Shown piece by piece: positions 45,461 to 54,472 of a DNA stretch of 64,000 bases. Origin of the DNA: Nonomuraea pusilla (GTDB taxonomy: Bacteria; Actinomycetota; Actinomycetes; Streptosporangiales; Streptosporangiaceae). A program made the translations under genes and the position numbers. How positions within the stretch are numbered: position 1 is the stretch's first letter; each line of letters begins with the position of its first letter. Location of the stretch: NCBI RefSeq assembly GCF_900109355.1, contig NZ_FOBF01000006.1:310001-374000 (forward strand). The letters run 5' to 3'. Under the pieces are notes generated by a model. It saw only the letters and a list, made by a program, of their open reading frames with translations, ran no database searches and had not been told where the DNA came from.

Positions 45461-46234
45461 ATGGGTGAGCTCGTTCTCTCCTCGGTGGATCGAGGGGTTC
45501 TGACGTTGACCTTCAACCGGCCCGAGACGCTCAACGCGTGGACGGGCGCCATGGGGCGGCGGTACTTCGATCTGCTGGCCGAGGCGGAGCGGGATCCGGA
45601 GGTCAGGGCGATCGTCGTCACCGGGGCGGGCAGGGGGTTCTGCTCGGGGGCGGACTTCGCGACCCTCGCCGCGATCCAGACCGGCGAGTACGACGAGGAG
45701 CCCGACCCACGGCCCAACACGTTCCCGACGACGATCAGGAAGCCCGTCGTCGCGGCGGTCAACGGGGCGTGCGCCGGGCTGGGGATGGTGCACGCGCTGG
45801 TGTGCGACCTGGTGTTCACCGCCGAGGACGCCAAGTGGACCACGGCGTTCCCGCGCCGCGGCCTGGTGGCGGAGTACGGGCTGTCGTGGGTGCTGCCGCG
45901 CGTCATGGGGCAGCAGCGGGCCATGGACGTGCTGCTGTCCGGGCGGGTGTTCAGCGGGCGGGAGGCGTACGAGCTGGGGCTGGTGAACCGGGCGGTGCCA
46001 GGGGAGGCGCTGCTGGGGGAGGCGCGGGCGTACGCGAAGGAGCTGGCCGTGCACAGCTCGCCCGCCTCCATGGCGGTGATCAAGCGGCAGGTGTGGCACG
46101 ACTGGGACGCGAGCCTGGAGCAGGCGGCGAGGGCGGCCACGAAGGAGATGCTGGAGTCGTTCCGGCGCCCGGACTTCGAGGAGGGGGTGGCGAGCTTCCT
46201 GGAGCGCCGCCCCCCGCGCTTCCCGGCTCTGTGA
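45461..46234 (+). CDS. Enoyl-CoA hydratase/isomerase family protein
   Basis: 257 aa crotonase-fold enzyme. The first oxyanion-hole strand is RGFCSGADFATL and the second VAAVNGACAGLGMVHALVCD. The catalytic segment FPRRGLVAEYGLSWVLPRVM has Glu in one of the usual acid positions. The C-terminus is Arg-rich and ends RRPPRFPAL. Crotonases hydrate or isomerise acyl-CoA thioesters, and this branch often acts in fatty-acid or aromatic degradation, but no other such genes are adjacent. ATG 45461 gives the normal family start (MGELVLSSVDRGVLTLTFNR). Confidence 0.9.
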   Translation: MGELVLSSVDRGVLTLTFNRPETLNAWTGAMGRRYFDLLAEAERDPEVRAIVVTGAGRGFCSGADFATLAAIQTGEYDEEPDPRPNTFPTTIRKPVVAAVNGACAGLGMVHALVCDLVFTAEDAKWTTAFPRRGLVAEYGLSWVLPRVMGQQRAMDVLLSGRVFSGREAYELGLVNRAVPGEALLGEARAYAKELAVHSSPASMAVIKRQVWHDWDASLEQAARAATKEMLESFRRPDFEEGVASFLERRPPRFPAL

Positions 46235-46320
46235 CGTCGGGGCTCCGCGCGCCCGCGCCTTCGACCCTCGGCCTCCGCCTGCCCGTGCCTTCCGGCTCCT
46301 GATGCCTGGCGGCCCCGGGG

Positions 46321-47019
46321 TCAGTGCGAGGGCTGGGCGAGGAGGAGGCGGGCCAGGCGCCGGGGCTCGGAGAACATGGGCCAGTGGCCGGTGTCCATCG
46401 TCTCCAGGCGCCAGTGCTCGCTGGTCAGGAGCTTCGCCACGTCGGGGGACGGCTCGTCGCCGTCGAGCAGGCACTTGACGTACGTGGCGGGGAGCTCCGA
46501 CAGGGGGCGCTCCAGCACGGCGGGCTCGGTGAGGGACGCGCCGGGGTGCGGGGTGGAGCCGCCGACGACGCGGGCGATCTGCTCGTCGGTGAGGCCCTGG
46601 CCGGCGCAGTCGGCGGCGGTGAGCGGCGCCCAGAAGCCGCCGTGCTCGGCGATCGACGCCTCCACGGCGGGCCGGCCCTCGGGCCAGACGGACACGAAGG
46701 ACTCGCCGTCGACCGGCACGTTCGCGTCGACGAAGACCACGCGTGACAGCCGGTCGCCGATGCGCTCGGCGGCCTGACCCGCCGGGATGCCGGAGTAGCT
46801 GTGGCCGACCAGGATCACGTCGCCCAGGTCGAGCCGTTCGACCTCCGCGACGATGTCGTGGACGTGGGTCTGCTGCCCGGCGGGCACGCCGCGCTTCTCG
46901 GCCAGGCCGGACAGGGTCAGGGGGTGCGCGCCGTGGCCGGCCGCGCGGAGCTCGGGGACGACGTCGTCCCAGGCCCACGCTCCGAGCCAGGCGCCCGCCA
47001 CCAGTACGAAGTTCGCCAT
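46321..47019 (-). CDS. Alpha/beta hydrolase (esterase-like)
   Basis: 232 aa. The nucleophile serine is in the elbow VGHSYSGIPAG, the catalytic histidine in MDTGHWPMFSEP near the C-terminus, and the acid probably in LDGDEPSPD. It begins FVLVAGAWLGAWAWDDVVPE, like the small plant-type hydroxynitrile lyase/methylesterase group and many bacterial unassigned hydrolases. There is no signal peptide. ATG 47019 is 6 bases after TAGCGT, so the mRNA is probably leaderless. It is convergent with the crotonase gene. Confidence 0.87.
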   Translation of the reverse strand: MANFVLVAGAWLGAWAWDDVVPELRAAGHGAHPLTLSGLAEKRGVPAGQQTHVHDIVAEVERLDLGDVILVGHSYSGIPAGQAAERIGDRLSRVVFVDANVPVDGESFVSVWPEGRPAVEASIAEHGGFWAPLTAADCAGQGLTDEQIARVVGGSTPHPGASLTEPAVLERPLSELPATYVKCLLDGDEPSPDVAKLLTSEHWRLETMDTGHWPMFSEPRRLARLLLAQPSH

Positions 47020-47025
47020 GCGGAG

Positions 47026-47031
47026 ACGCTA
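47026..47031 (-). promoter_or_regulatory. -10 element of leaderless promoter (alpha/beta hydrolase gene)
   Basis: TAGCGT on the minus strand, then six bases, then the ATG at 47019. Confidence 0.5.
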
Positions 47032-47108
47032 GCGAAGCGCTCCGACAATCCGCCCCAGCACCTCGACGGGCCTCCGCGCCGCGCCGCCCCCGGGTCGTCG
47101 GCGGCCGG

Positions 47109-48221
<1,113 letters not shown>

Positions 48222-48252
48222 AATCCAACACTCCTCAACAAAGTCCCGACCG

Positions 48253-48258
48253 TAGACT
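48253..48258 (+). promoter_or_regulatory. -10 element of leaderless promoter (PLP-enzyme gene)
   Basis: TAGACT, then six bases, then ATG 48265. It is the same hexamer as the dnaG element. Confidence 0.5.
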
Positions 48259-48264
48259 AGCGCC

Positions 48265-49143
48265 ATGGAGGAGCTCCTGGATCCAGGGCTCGGTGACGTC
48301 CGGGTGTTCCTGATGCGCGACGACAACAAGCCGCGCAAGCTCAAGTACAACCTCGACGGGGTGCGCAGGCTCCTGGTGTTCGGCGGGGCGTACTCGAACC
48401 TCGTCAGGGCCGCGGCGAGGGCGGGGGCCGAGCGCGGCGTCGAGACCATCGGGATCATCAGGGGCGAGGAGCGCCTGCCGCTCAACTGGTCGCTGCGCTA
48501 CGCCGCCGACCACGGCATGACGCTCGCCTACATGGACCGCGCGACGTACCGGCTGAAGCACACGCCGCAGGTGCTGGAGCGGCTGCGCGAGCGGTGGGGC
48601 GACGTGACGGTGCTCCCCGAGGGCGCCAGCAACGCGGCGGCCGTGCGCGGCTGCGCGGAACTCCCCGCCGACATCCCCGCTCCGCCGGGGTTCCAGGACC
48701 CCGCCTGGTACGACCTGGTCTGCTGCCCCGTCGGCACCGGTGGCACGCTGGCCGGCATCGCGGCGGGGCTGCCCGAGGGCAGGCGGGCGCTCGGCTTCGC
48801 CGTGCTGAAGGGGGCCGCCTTCCTCAACGCCGAGGTGGCGGCGCTCCAGCAGGCGGCGTACGGCCGGACCTGGGACAACTGGTCGATCGACCTCGACCAC
48901 CACTTCGGCGGCTACGCCCGCTCCACCCCCGAGCTGGACCGGTTCGCCGCGCGCCACCGCGTGGAGGGCGTCTACGTCGCGAAGATGCTGTACGGCGTCC
49001 TCGACCTCGCGCGGCGCGGCGCGTTCGCGCCGGGCACGAGGATCGTCGCCGTCGTCACCGCGCCGCCCGCCCCCGCTCACCCCTCCGTGGACGTGGCCGA
49101 GTGGGGCGCCCCGACCGGTTTCGACTCCGGCGAGCCGCGCTGA
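48265..49143 (+). CDS. ACC deaminase / D-cysteine desulfhydrase-like PLP enzyme
   Basis: 292 aa fold-type II PLP enzyme. The Schiff-base lysine lies in RDDNKPRKLKYNLDGVRRLL, the cofactor phosphate loop in PVGTGGTLAGIAAGL, and the asparagine loop in VFGGAYSNLVRAAARAG. VLPEGASNAAAVRG is diagnostic of the ACC deaminase/D-cysteine desulfhydrase family. It probably degrades D-cysteine or a related amino acid to pyruvate, ammonia and sulfide. The last 67 bases run antisense to the end of the next gene. A leaderless mRNA is predicted. Confidence 0.88.
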   Translation: MEELLDPGLGDVRVFLMRDDNKPRKLKYNLDGVRRLLVFGGAYSNLVRAAARAGAERGVETIGIIRGEERLPLNWSLRYAADHGMTLAYMDRATYRLKHTPQVLERLRERWGDVTVLPEGASNAAAVRGCAELPADIPAPPGFQDPAWYDLVCCPVGTGGTLAGIAAGLPEGRRALGFAVLKGAAFLNAEVAALQQAAYGRTWDNWSIDLDHHFGGYARSTPELDRFAARHRVEGVYVAKMLYGVLDLARRGAFAPGTRIVAVVTAPPAPAHPSVDVAEWGAPTGFDSGEPR

Positions 49144-49751
49144 CGCAGGTAGATCGACAGCACCACCATCGACAGCACGGCCAGCAGCTCCGACTGCCAG
49201 TTCTGCAGGCTGCGGTTCCAGAACTCGGCCGACGTGACGTACGAGCCCCAGGTCACCGGGTCGCGCAGGTCCTGGAGCCGTTCGGCGTTGTGGGCGGCCT
49301 GCCCCGCCACCGACTGCGCCAGCCACGACAGCAGGAAGACGGCGCCCATCGCCAGGCCCAGCGAGTTGCTGAACAGCCACAGCCGAGGCCCGCGCGCGTG
49401 CCGCGCCCAGGCGGGGGAGGCGGCGGTGGCGTGCGGGCCGACGCGCTGCCGCTCGTCGGACTCCCCGCCCTCCTCGCCGGGCTGCTTCGACTCGGGCGAG
49501 CCCCTCTGCACGAGCCAGACGGTCAGCATGATGAACAGGAAGAACTGCAGGTACTCCGACTGCCAGTTCTCGGCCACGTCCACGGCGAAGTCGGACGAGG
49601 CCACGAAGTGCGGCACGGAGACCGGTTCGCCGCCGCCGGCCACCTGCCGGTCGTTGAACTCCAGCGTGCCCGCCACCGCCTGCCCGGCGAGCGCCAGCAC
49701 GAACATCACGAGGAACGCCAGCGACAGGGCGTTGTCCTTCAGCCACCTCAC
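49077..49751 (-). CDS. DUF6766-like four-helix membrane protein with internal duplication
   Basis: 224 aa. Two similar halves each carry two membrane segments. Half 1 has LAFLVMFVLALAGQAVAGTL and YLQFFLFIMLTVWLVQ; half 2 has LAMGAVFLLSWLAQSVAGQA and LLAVLSMVVLSIYL. Both second helices are followed by the identical QRGSPESK, and both are preceded by a W-Q-S-E motif (NWQSEYLQ, NWQSELLA). The family name DUF6766 is from memory. GTG 49751 overlaps the stop of a 24-codon ORF (GTGA). The function is unknown. The 3' end overlaps the convergent PLP-enzyme gene by 67 bases. Confidence 0.8.
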   Translation of the reverse strand: MRWLKDNALSLAFLVMFVLALAGQAVAGTLEFNDRQVAGGGEPVSVPHFVASSDFAVDVAENWQSEYLQFFLFIMLTVWLVQRGSPESKQPGEEGGESDERQRVGPHATAASPAWARHARGPRLWLFSNSLGLAMGAVFLLSWLAQSVAGQAAHNAERLQDLRDPVTWGSYVTSAEFWNRSLQNWQSELLAVLSMVVLSIYLRQRGSPESKPVGAPHSATSTEG

Positions 49752-49822
49752 AGCCGCGACCACCCCATCGCCAGGAACCACGCCAGGCCGCAGACGATGA
49801 CGAGCACCGTCAGCGTGAACAT
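49748..49822 (-). CDS. 24-aa membrane micro-ORF coupled to DUF6766-like gene
   Basis: ATG 49822 to TGA 49748 encodes a peptide that is almost one membrane helix (MFTLTVLVIVCGLAWFLAM then GWSRL). The TGA overlaps the GTG of the next gene in the GTGA pattern used by real operon partners nearby. It begins 12 bases after the stop of the lipoprotein gene. It may be a small subunit of the membrane protein or only a translational coupler. No ribosome site is obvious (GCGGTGCGGACG upstream). Confidence 0.5.
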   Translation of the reverse strand: MFTLTVLVIVCGLAWFLAMGWSRL

Positions 49823-49834
49823 CGTCCGCACCGC

Positions 49835-50236
49835 TCAGCCCTCCACGTCGCAGTCGTACGGGCGGCCGGGCACCGGCGCGCACCCGGCGGCGCGCACCCG
49901 CCAGCCGTCGGCGTACCGGTGCAGGAACAGGGTGTCGCCGGCCATCCGCACCTGGGCGTCCTCGCCCCACACGCTCACGGCCCTGATCGGGCCGCCCGCG
50001 TCGAGCCGCAGCTCACGCAGCGCGTCGGCGCAGCTCTGACCGGGGTCGGGCAGCTGCTCGGCGGTCACGCGGGCGAGCAGCGCGCAGGCCGACTCCTCGC
50101 GGTGGGCGGACAACTCGGCGTGGAACCGCTCGGCCGTGCGGGCCGGGCCGGCCGGGTCGGCGGCGCAGCCCGAGGCGCAGAGCACGACGGCAACCGCGGG
50201 CAGCGCGAACGTCAGCGAGACGATCGGTAATCTCAT
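49835..50236 (-). CDS. Putative lipoprotein (133 aa)
   Basis: 133 aa with a signal peptide and lipobox (LPAVAVVLCASGCAADP). The mature part is small with four cysteines (ESACALLARV, QSCADALREL, AAGCAPVPGRPYDCDVEG) that could form two disulfides, and a central beta segment (AQVRMAGDTLFLHRYADGW). The function is unknown. It is first in a likely minus-strand unit with the micro-ORF and the four-helix membrane protein, so it may work with them at the membrane. Confidence 0.78.
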   Translation of the reverse strand: MRLPIVSLTFALPAVAVVLCASGCAADPAGPARTAERFHAELSAHREESACALLARVTAEQLPDPGQSCADALRELRLDAGGPIRAVSVWGEDAQVRMAGDTLFLHRYADGWRVRAAGCAPVPGRPYDCDVEG

Positions 50237-50273
50237 GGCGGCCCGCTACCCGGCGCTTGACCCGCCATGCGGG

Positions 50274-50828
50274 TCAGGGCAGCTGGTCCAGCACGGGGGT
50301 GACCAGCGCGTTCAGTTCGCGGACGAGGACGGCGACGGCCCGCTGGGCGCTCTGCTCGACCTCGTCGTGCGGGCCCTCGGGCTCGGGAGGCAGGTCGTCG
50401 AGCGGCACGGGCGCCTCGACGAGCAGCGTGGCCCGCAGGAACGGGTGCCTGGCGAGGTCCTGCTGGGTGGGCTCGACGTACTGGCCGAACGTCTCCTGCC
50501 AGCCGAGCCAGCCCCGGTCGCGCCACCAGGCGCGGGAGCGGGTCAGCTCCTGCGGCAGCGGGGAGACCAGGCGGACGCGGGCGGTCAGGGTGCCGTCCCA
50601 GGTGTTGCGGTGGCAGGTGGCCTCAAGGACGCGGCGGTCCCAGCGGACGTAGCCGGGGGTGAGCGACGGCGGCGTGGCCAGCCGCCAGGCCGCGCACGCG
50701 AAGCGGACTGGCGCGATGTCACCCCACTCGAACTCCTCGAGCTCTTCGAGGTTCTTGCGTACGTGCACGGCGAAGCGCCCGTCACGATCCCTGTCGAACT
50801 CCTGGTCGATCCAGAACGCCTTGGCCAT
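50274..50828 (-). CDS. Hypothetical soluble protein (184 aa)
   Basis: 184 aa, acidic and Trp-rich, no signal or membrane segment. Segments are AKAFWIDQEFDRDRDGRFAV, WRLATPPSLTPGYVRWDRRV, RAWWRDRGWLGWQETFGQYV and a helical C-terminus with VEQSAQRAVAVLVRELNALV. I do not recognise a family. ATG 50828 (GGAGG 2 bases upstream) starts just before the conserved-looking part; an upstream in-frame ATG at 50918 would cover the TetR operator. It is divergent from the TetR gene. Confidence 0.7.
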   Translation of the reverse strand: MAKAFWIDQEFDRDRDGRFAVHVRKNLEELEEFEWGDIAPVRFACAAWRLATPPSLTPGYVRWDRRVLEATCHRNTWDGTLTARVRLVSPLPQELTRSRAWWRDRGWLGWQETFGQYVEPTQQDLARHPFLRATLLVEAPVPLDDLPPEPEGPHDEVEQSAQRAVAVLVRELNALVTPVLDQLP

Positions 50829-50901
50829 GGCCTCCAGGCTACGGCGCTTCTCGGCGCCGGGGGCGACGTACCGAAGATGTCGCGTCTTGCGGTGGATTAA
50901 A

Positions 50902-50925
50902 TGAACGAATACTGTCATTCAGTCA
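50902..50925. promoter_or_regulatory. Inverted repeat, probable TetR operator
   Basis: Interrupted 24-bp palindrome TGA-NN-GAAT-N6-ATTC-NN-TCA, 19 bases before the TetR start, in an AT-rich pocket. The usual size and location suit autoregulation of the TetR gene and its coupled downstream enzyme. Confidence 0.6.
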
Positions 50926-50944
50926 AACAATTGAGGTGAGACAG

Positions 50945-51670
50945 ATGGTCAGGGCTGGGCGTCCTCCGCAGGATCCCGCACGTCAGCTCGAACGGGCGCA
51001 CAGGATCCTCGACGCCGCCGCCGAGCTCGTCCTGCGCTGGGGGTACGACAAGACCACGATCGACGACGTGGCCAAGGCCGCAGGGGTCGCGAAAGGCACG
51101 ATCTACCTGCACTGGCGCACCCGCGACGACCTGTTCGCCGCCCTGCTGCGGCGCGAGCGCGTACACATGCTGGCGGAGGTGCGCGCGAGCGGGCCCGCCA
51201 CCCCGCGCGAGCTGTTCGAACGGCTCGCCCTGGGGCTGCTGCGCAGGCCGCTGCTGAAGGCGGTGCTGCTGTCCGACTCCGAGGTGCTCGGCAAGCTCAC
51301 CCGGCGCAAACGCACCAGCGCGAGCGCGCTGGAGCTGGGCCCGGGCTTCGAGCGCTACCTGCGCGAGCTGCAGGCGCTGGGCCTCGTCCGCGACGCCCCC
51401 GCCGCCGACCTCGGCGTCGTCATCGGCTCCGTGCTGTACGGCTTCCTCTTCCTGCCGACCGCGGTGCCCGAGCCCGCCAGGCAGCCCGACGAGAAGATCG
51501 CCGCGCTGCTGGCCGACACGGTCGACCGCGCCATCGGCGGCGGCCGGACGCCCACCGCAGGGGAGGCCGAGGCCGTCGCGCGGGCCACCCTCGACTATCT
51601 CGACGCCGTCGAGGAGGTCGCCGCGCACAAGCTGACGGCCTCCCTGGGAACTGAGGAGCGTGTGTCGTGA
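50945..51670 (+). CDS. TetR-family transcriptional regulator
   Basis: 241 aa. The N-terminal HTH is RILDAAAELVLRWGYDKTTI then DDVAKAAGVAKGTIYLHWRT, followed by the divergent ligand-binding helical domain. ATG 50945 has GAGGTGA 5 bases upstream. The stop overlaps the GTG of the PEP-utilising enzyme (GTGA), so regulator and enzyme form one unit, probably derepressed by a ligand related to that enzyme's substrate. A palindrome lies just upstream. Confidence 0.92.
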   Translation: MVRAGRPPQDPARQLERAHRILDAAAELVLRWGYDKTTIDDVAKAAGVAKGTIYLHWRTRDDLFAALLRRERVHMLAEVRASGPATPRELFERLALGLLRRPLLKAVLLSDSEVLGKLTRRKRTSASALELGPGFERYLRELQALGLVRDAPAADLGVVIGSVLYGFLFLPTAVPEPARQPDEKIAALLADTVDRAIGGGRTPTAGEAEAVARATLDYLDAVEEVAAHKLTASLGTEERVS

Positions 51671-54165
51671 GGACCGTACTCCCTCTCGACGACCCGGCGG
51701 CCGACCTGGCCACCGTGGGCGGCAAGGGCGCGTCGCTGGCGCGCCTGGCGCGGGCCGGGCTGCCGGTGCCGCCCGGGTTCCACGTCACGACCGAGGCGTA
51801 CCGCGCCTACGTGGCCGGCATGCGGGACGAGATCCTGGAGGCCGCCGAGGCGCGGGACGCCGACCGCATCGCCGCCCTGTTCGCCGCCCGAGACCTGCCG
51901 CCCGCCCTCGCCTCCGAGATCCTCGCCGCGTACGCCGCGCTCGGTGACGGGGCCGCCGCCGTGGCCGTGCGGTCGTCGGCCACCGCCGAGGACCTGCCCG
52001 GCATGTCGTTCGCCGGGCAGCAGGACACCTACCTCAACGTCACCCGCGACGGGCTGCTCGACGCGGTCAGGCGCTGCTGGGCCTCCCTGTGGAACGCGCG
52101 CGCCATCGCCTACCGCGACCAGAACGGCGTCCCCCACGACGACGTCGCCCTGGCCGTGGTCGTGCAGACGCTGGTCGAGGCCGACGCCGCGGGCGTCATG
52201 TTCACGGCCGACCCCGTCACCGGAGCCCGCGACAGGACCGTGCTCAACGCCTCGTGGGGGCTGGGCGAGGCGGTCGTCGGCGGCCTCGTCACGCCCGACA
52301 CCGTCGTCGTCTCCGGCGGCGCCGTCGTCCACGAGGAGATCGGCGACAAGTCCGTCATGACGGTCCGCGTCGCCGGGGGCACCAGGGAGGAGCCGGTGCC
52401 CGGCGGGCTGCGCCGCCGCGCCGTCCTCACGCCGGAGCAGGCGCTCGGGCTGGCCGCGCTCGGCGCCCGCGTCCAGGAGCTGTACGGCACCCCGATGGAC
52501 GTCGAGTGGACGCTGCGCGACGGCGCGTTCGCCGTCGTCCAGGCCCGTCCCGTCACCGGCCTGCGGCCCGAGGTCGAGGAGTGGAACGACAGCCTCAAGG
52601 GCGACTACCTGTGGACCGCGGGCAACCTCGGCGAGGCCATCCCCGACGTGATGACGCCCATCACCTGGTCGTTCGTGCGGCTGTTCATCCACGAGGCGAT
52701 GTCCGCCTCCGCGCTGCCCGGCTTCGACCTCGTCGGCAACATCGGCGGCCGCTTCTACATGAACCTCAGCGTCACCTTCTCCATCGCGAGAGCCCTCGGC
52801 ATGCAGGGCAGGCTCGGCGCGGTCGAGCAGGTCTTCGGCAGGATCCCGCCCGGCCTCGACGTGCCCATGCTCGGCCTGTCCCGCTGGGAGATCGTCAGGC
52901 GGGTGGTGCCGCTGGCCGTCCACATCCGCCGGCGGGTGCGCGAGAACCTCAAGGGCATGCGCGCCTTCCTCGCGGCCTCCCAGCGGCGCTGCGAGGAACT
53001 GCGGGCCGCGATCGCCGCCACCGGCTCGCCGTCCGAGCTGGCCGACCTGTGGGCACGCGAGATCGAGCCGCACGTCGTCACCTCGTGCAGGGTGCTGGAG
53101 GCCGCCGGCCGCCAGGGCGGCTCCACGCTCGTCCTCACCCGCGACAAGCTGCGCCGGATGATGGGCGACACCGACGCCGAGGCCATGCTGACCGGCGTCA
53201 ACGCCGACGGCGGGCTGGCCAGCATGGGCCTGCTCACCGGGCTCGGCCGGCTCGCCCGGGGCGAGATCAGCCGCGACGAGTTCGCCCGCACGTACGGCCA
53301 CCGGGGGCCGCACGAGTTCGAGGTGTCGATCCCGAGGCCCGGCGAGGACCCCGCCTGGATCGACGCCCAGCTCGCGGGGCTGCGCGACCTGCGGGCCGAC
53401 ACCGAGGCGCTGCTCGCCCGCCAGCGCGCGGCCAGGGAACGCGCCTGGGCCCGCTTCGCCGCCCGCCATCCCCGCAAGGAGGCCGCGATGCGGGCGCGCG
53501 TGCGGCGGTGGAACGGCGTCGTCCGCGACCGCGAGGCGGCCCGCTCCGAGAACATGCGCGCCTTCTGGGTGCTGCGCGCGTTCGTGCTGCGCGCCGGCGA
53601 GCTGACCGGCCACGGCGACGACCTGTTCCACCTCTACCTGGACGAGCTGCTGTCGGTGCTGCGCGGCTCGTCCGCCCCGCTGGAGAAGGTCGCCGTGCGC
53701 AGGGCCACCCACGAGCGGTACGCGGCGCTGCCGGTGTACCCGACGCTGATCGTCGGGCGGTTCGACCCGGTGCGCTGGGCCGCCGACCCGGCCAGGCGCG
53801 CCGACCTGTACGACGCGCGCGGCGCCGCCACGCCGCCCGCCGACGGCGTGACCGGCTTCCCCGGGGCTCCAGGCGTCGTGGAGGGCGTCGCCCGGGTGAT
53901 CTCGCGGCCGGAGGAGGGCGACCGGCTCGAACCGGGCGAGATCCTCGTCACCACGCTGACGAACGTCGGCTGGACCCCGATGTTCCCCCGCGCCGCCGCC
54001 GTCGTCACCGACATGGGGGCGCCGCTGTCGCACGCCTCGATCGTGGCGCGCGAGCTCGGCATCCCCGCCGTCGTCGGCACGGGCAACGCCACCATGCGCG
54101 TACGCGACGGCGCGCGCATCAGGGTGGACGGCGAGCGCGGCACCGTGGAGGTCCTGGAGGACTGA
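51667..54165 (+). CDS. PEP synthase / rifampin phosphotransferase-like enzyme
   Basis: 832 aa. The N-terminal ATP-grasp domain has VGGKGASLARLARAGLPVPP, AVAVRSSATAEDLPGMSFAG and GVMFTADPVTGARDRTVLNA. A central about 430-residue domain follows, and the C-terminal phosphohistidine domain has H789 in GAPLSHASIVARELGIPAVV. The pyruvate-binding barrel of true PPDK/PEP synthase is missing, so the layout (ATP-grasp, large middle, His domain) is that of rifampin phosphotransferase-type dikinases, which phosphorylate a small molecule using ATP. No rifampin-associated promoter element was recognised, so the substrate is open. The GTG start overlaps the TetR stop, with GAGGAG upstream. Confidence 0.85.
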   Translation: MRTVLPLDDPAADLATVGGKGASLARLARAGLPVPPGFHVTTEAYRAYVAGMRDEILEAAEARDADRIAALFAARDLPPALASEILAAYAALGDGAAAVAVRSSATAEDLPGMSFAGQQDTYLNVTRDGLLDAVRRCWASLWNARAIAYRDQNGVPHDDVALAVVVQTLVEADAAGVMFTADPVTGARDRTVLNASWGLGEAVVGGLVTPDTVVVSGGAVVHEEIGDKSVMTVRVAGGTREEPVPGGLRRRAVLTPEQALGLAALGARVQELYGTPMDVEWTLRDGAFAVVQARPVTGLRPEVEEWNDSLKGDYLWTAGNLGEAIPDVMTPITWSFVRLFIHEAMSASALPGFDLVGNIGGRFYMNLSVTFSIARALGMQGRLGAVEQVFGRIPPGLDVPMLGLSRWEIVRRVVPLAVHIRRRVRENLKGMRAFLAASQRRCEELRAAIAATGSPSELADLWAREIEPHVVTSCRVLEAAGRQGGSTLVLTRDKLRRMMGDTDAEAMLTGVNADGGLASMGLLTGLGRLARGEISRDEFARTYGHRGPHEFEVSIPRPGEDPAWIDAQLAGLRDLRADTEALLARQRAARERAWARFAARHPRKEAAMRARVRRWNGVVRDREAARSENMRAFWVLRAFVLRAGELTGHGDDLFHLYLDELLSVLRGSSAPLEKVAVRRATHERYAALPVYPTLIVGRFDPVRWAADPARRADLYDARGAATPPADGVTGFPGAPGVVEGVARVISRPEEGDRLEPGEILVTTLTNVGWTPMFPRAAAVVTDMGAPLSHASIVARELGIPAVVGTGNATMRVRDGARIRVDGERGTVEVLED

Positions 54166-54196
54166 ACCGCGCAGGCTTCCCGGAGGGGTCGGAAGG

Positions 54197-54472
54197 GTGG
54201 AAAGTCTTCGCCAAGCGGGCCTCCCGCACCCTGCCGGCGCGCCCACCCTGGTGGCCGTGATCGATCAGTGGATGTCCATCGAGGAGCTGGAAGCCAGGTG
54301 CGCCCGCTACCGGCGCGCCAAGCTGGCACTGGACCGCAGGGAGAACTTCCGCCCGGCGACCACCCCGCCCGCGCCCGCCCCGACCACGGGTCCGGGGGCG
54401 GGGGCGGGGATCAGAGGTCGAGCTGATACCGCAGCTCGCGGTGCGTCGGGCGGTAGCCCAGGGAGTCGTTGA
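54197..54472 (+). CDS. Possible small protein (91 aa), weak evidence
   Basis: An open frame from GTG 54197; ATG 54272 is an alternative. The stretch SIEELEARCARYRRAKLALD is charged and helical and looks coding, but the rest is Pro/Gly/Ala-rich, and the last 62 bases run antisense to the GNAT gene. No ribosome site is clear. It may be a real small gene or chance. Confidence 0.25.
   Translation: MESLRQAGLPHPAGAPTLVAVIDQWMSIEELEARCARYRRAKLALDRRENFRPATTPPAPAPTTGPGAGAGIRGRADTAARGASGGSPGSR

Noticed and set aside
51600..51670. Rifampin-associated promoter element upstream of the dikinase
   Set aside because: I looked for the GC-rich 19-bp palindrome known from rifampin-resistance genes and did not see it. 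The gene is instead coupled to TetR.
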